Below the pieces are notes generated by a model. That model had not been told where the DNA came from. It did no database searches and worked only from the letters and a program-made list of their open reading frames with translations. A DNA stretch of 21,913 nt, from positions 1-21,913 of IMG/VR virus record IMGVR_UViG_3300042373_001013; one strand, written 5' to 3'. This document shows positions 20,611 to 21,913 of the stretch, piece after piece (position 1 is the stretch's first letter; every line of letters begins with the position of its first letter). Both the position numbers and the translations under genes were made by a program. The stretch comes from a virus.

Positions 20611-20897
20611 CCGACTTCCTTCTCAAATTTCCAGACCGCGCCACCGCAGTCCAGTTCGGACTGGCGAATGGCTTTGCGACCATCGACGAGGACGGCAACG
20701 AGCAGATCACCCTCGCGTCACATGAGTACGCGCTCCATGTCATCGGTGAGCATAATGGCTCGGACTGGTGGGTGCTGTTCCGCGATCTCGTCGGCATCCC
20801 GATCCCCGAGGGCGGCGAGCAGTTTATCTATTGGGCTTCCACCTCCGGCGAACAACGCCCCTCCGACGAATCCACACCTAACATTTTCTGGGCATGA
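20607..20897 (+). CDS. Small fibre-associated protein, 96 aa
   Basis: This is a 96-residue protein starting at ATG 20607 that overlaps the preceding stop (ATGA). The N-terminus, MTDFLLKFPDRATAVQFGL, and the last residues, STPNIFWA, match a pattern often seen in short proteins encoded right after tail fibre genes in many phages (FPDxATA... ending P-x-x-x-(F/W)A). A middle beta region contains HEYALHVIGEHNGSDWWVLFRD. Function is not known; roles in fibre assembly or as a small structural cap have been suggested for such genes, but nothing here proves either. Overlaps on both sides indicate translation coupling to the fibre above and membrane protein below. Confidence 0.75.
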   Translation: MTDFLLKFPDRATAVQFGLANGFATIDEDGNEQITLASHEYALHVIGEHNGSDWWVLFRDLVGIPIPEGGEQFIYWASTSGEQRPSDESTPNIFWA

Positions 20898-21115
20898 TCG
20901 AACTCCCCATCGCATGGATACTCGCCACGATCGGCACGCTTTCGGGCGCAGTCGCAACCTTGGCCGCGCTCATGTGGAACTTCATGAAGTCACGCCTCGA
21001 AGCGCAGGATCGAGTGATCAACGCCCAGAGCGCGACAATCGAGAAACTCCAAGGGGAAGTCGAACGCATGGCCGCCGGATGCGGCGTTGCCGAGTGCCAC
21101 TGGAAACGCCGCTGA
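20894..21115 (+). CDS. Membrane-anchored coiled-coil protein (spanin- or holin-like)
   Basis: This is a 73-residue protein, ATG 20894 overlapping the previous stop. It has one strong transmembrane segment near the N-terminus (IAWILATIGTLSGAVATLAALMW split at residues about 6-28). A charged coiled coil follows (about 30-60, SRLEAQDRVINAQSATIEKL), then a Cys-containing tail (CGVAECHWKRR). A single membrane anchor plus coiled coil resembles inner-membrane spanins and XhlA-like lysis proteins. It is the first gene of the putative lysis cassette. The two Cys in the tail could form inter-subunit bonds if the tail is periplasmic. Confidence 0.65.
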   Translation: MIELPIAWILATIGTLSGAVATLAALMWNFMKSRLEAQDRVINAQSATIEKLQGEVERMAAGCGVAECHWKRR

Positions 21116-21142
21116 TTTTCTAACATCGAACCCAACCCAAAC

Positions 21143-21349
21143 ATGACACCCGAACAAAGCACACTCCGCCTCGTCTTGTATGTACTGATCGCCGTGGTAA
21201 GCGCCGGATCTGCCGGACTCGCAACGATCGACTTTACCGACGCGAAACAAACCATCGGCTTCGCGCTTGGCCTGCTCGGCACCGCATTGACGACCGCCCG
21301 CAGCTACATCGACACCTCTGAAAAAACTGTCTATCGTGATGAACTCTGA
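21143..21349 (+). CDS. Putative holin, two transmembrane segments
   Basis: This is a 68-residue protein starting at ATG 21143 with a C/A-rich leader lacking a Shine-Dalgarno sequence. Two hydrophobic helices are visible: about residues 9-28 (RLVLYVLIAVVSAGSAGLAT) and 37-52 (TIGFALGLLGTALTTA), joined by a short acidic loop (IDFTDAKQ). Size, the helical hairpin and the place between a coiled-coil membrane protein and a lipoprotein-like gene fit a small class II-type holin, which forms the membrane hole that times lysis. No family motif is visible, so the call is topological. Confidence 0.65.
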   Translation: MTPEQSTLRLVLYVLIAVVSAGSAGLATIDFTDAKQTIGFALGLLGTALTTARSYIDTSEKTVYRDEL

Positions 21350-21524
21350 AACCAAATCCGACCGAGTCGGCCTCATCTGGGCGCTGATCGCCTCGCTGCT
21401 CATCTGGGCAGCCGTCGCTGTGATGACAAGCTGCACCCTACGGGTCAACCCGGACGGCAGCAAAGATGCCACCATCGACGCTCCCGCCGCACTCCGCGTG
21501 CTGGAGATCATCGCCGAAAAATAA
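21339..21524 (+). CDS. Small lipoprotein-like membrane protein (outer spanin candidate)
   Basis: ATG 21339 (GTG 21336 in frame is one codon earlier) overlaps the end of the holin-like gene by 11 nt. The 61-residue product has a charged N-terminus (MNSETKSDR), a hydrophobic segment (VGLIWALIASLLIWAAVAV) and then M-T-S-C, an acceptable lipobox. The mature part after Cys is about 30 residues (TLRVNPDGSKDATIDAP...). A short lipoprotein in a lysis cassette of a Gram-negative phage fits an Rz1-like outer-membrane spanin, although it lacks the Pro-rich tail of many Rz1 proteins. It could also be a plain membrane protein. Confidence 0.58.
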   Translation: MNSETKSDRVGLIWALIASLLIWAAVAVMTSCTLRVNPDGSKDATIDAPAALRVLEIIAEK

Positions 21525-21530
21525 CGAACC

Positions 21531-21913
21531 ATGAACAAGCCGCGAGCCAAACAGTTTGCGGTCATGGCCGCCGCCGTAAAGGTATGGTGCCGCGCCTACC
21601 CCGACGAGCTGCTGCCGCCGATGTTTGTGGTCGGCATTCGCGGCTACTATCGCGACACCATGGGCGCGAAGGGAACAAACGATCGCGGCATCTACGACGA
21701 TGCGATCTTCGTCGTCGGCCCCGAAACCTTCGCCGCCTTCAATGCCAACACCGACCCGAGCCGTCACCGCCCAGGCATCGCCTCGCTCATCTCAGGTGTC
21801 CACCCGTACAAACCCGGCAACCATGGCATCTCGAAACCCGGTGGTGGCTATCCCGCGTTTCGCCCGAACACGAAAGGCGAGGTGCTGCCGGTCATGCGCG
21901 ACGGCATGGACGG
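21531..21913 (+). CDS. Unrecognised lysis-module protein, endolysin position (3' truncated)
   Basis: The frame is open from ATG 21531 to the window end (127 full codons). A leading helix (KQFAVMAAAVKVWCRAYPDE) is followed by VGIRGYYRDTMGAKGTNDRG with IYDDAIFVVG next, then AFNANTDPSRHRPGIASL, SGVHPYKPGNHGISKPGGGY and a final LPVMRDGMDG. The strongly motif-like Asp/His/Asn pattern (NDRGIYDDA, NANTDPS, GVHPYKPGNHG) suggests a conserved enzyme-like domain. I recall related phage proteins of unknown function but cannot name a family. It follows three small membrane proteins, so a peptidoglycan-cutting role is the best guess. No signal peptide is seen, consistent with holin-dependent export. Confidence 0.6.
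   Translation, partial: MNKPRAKQFAVMAAAVKVWCRAYPDELLPPMFVVGIRGYYRDTMGAKGTNDRGIYDDAIFVVGPETFAAFNANTDPSRHRPGIASLISGVHPYKPGNHGISKPGGGYPAFRPNTKGEVLPVMRDGMD

Overview
The window is one continuous, all-plus-strand block of late genes from a tailed, siphovirus-like double-stranded DNA phage or prophage. It runs from the C-terminal end of the terminase large subunit through head, tail, baseplate and fibre genes to the start of a lysis cassette. About 29 genes are packed with very short gaps or 4-base start/stop overlaps. No gene-free stretch exceeds about 100 bases, and I see no integrase, repressor, tRNA, IS element or CRISPR array. The host cannot be fixed from sequence alone. RCC1 repeats combined with 'GLPAGL...GTPTAAG' putative-Ig domains, moderately high GC and many starts without a Shine-Dalgarno sequence suggest a Verrucomicrobiota-type host. 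This is an inference at low to moderate confidence.

Head module (1-4979): the order follows phage lambda, namely TerL nuclease end, gpW-like joining protein, lambda gpB-type portal, S49 (gpC-type) protease fused to a scaffold with an internal in-frame start (Nu3 logic), major capsid protein, and a small unknown protein. A very strong intrinsic terminator at 5007-5043 closes this block.

Tail module (5061-10061): gpFII-like connector, tail-terminator-like protein, two tandem paralogous small proteins (tube candidates), an unknown protein, then a gpG/gpGT-like tail chaperone pair joined by a -1 slippery site, GGGAAAG. That heptamer is the same one lambda uses and it is in the correct phase. An unknown 220-aa protein and a short tape measure (587 aa) follow.

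Baseplate and fibre module (10058-20897): four unrecognised proteins are coupled to the tape measure by overlaps. Next come a 761-aa baseplate/fibre protein, an 876-aa protein with a seven-repeat RCC1-like propeller plus Ig-like domains, a 342-aa collagen-like fibre, a 127-aa short collagen-like fibre, a 500-aa receptor-binding-type protein and a 96-aa accessory protein. Parts of the fibre genes are markedly A+T rich relative to their flanks, which suggests module exchange.

Lysis module (20894-end): three small membrane proteins (coiled-coil, two-helix holin-like, lipoprotein-like) precede a truncated, unrecognised gene placed where an endolysin would be.

The most unusual overall signal is a recurrent TTGAC (mostly TTGACAC) element 19-24 nt upstream of ten start codons. 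One copy lies inside the protease gene before the scaffold start and others lie in the 3' ends of upstream genes. The spacing does not fit a sigma70 promoter, so it may be a translation-initiation or mRNA-processing signal.
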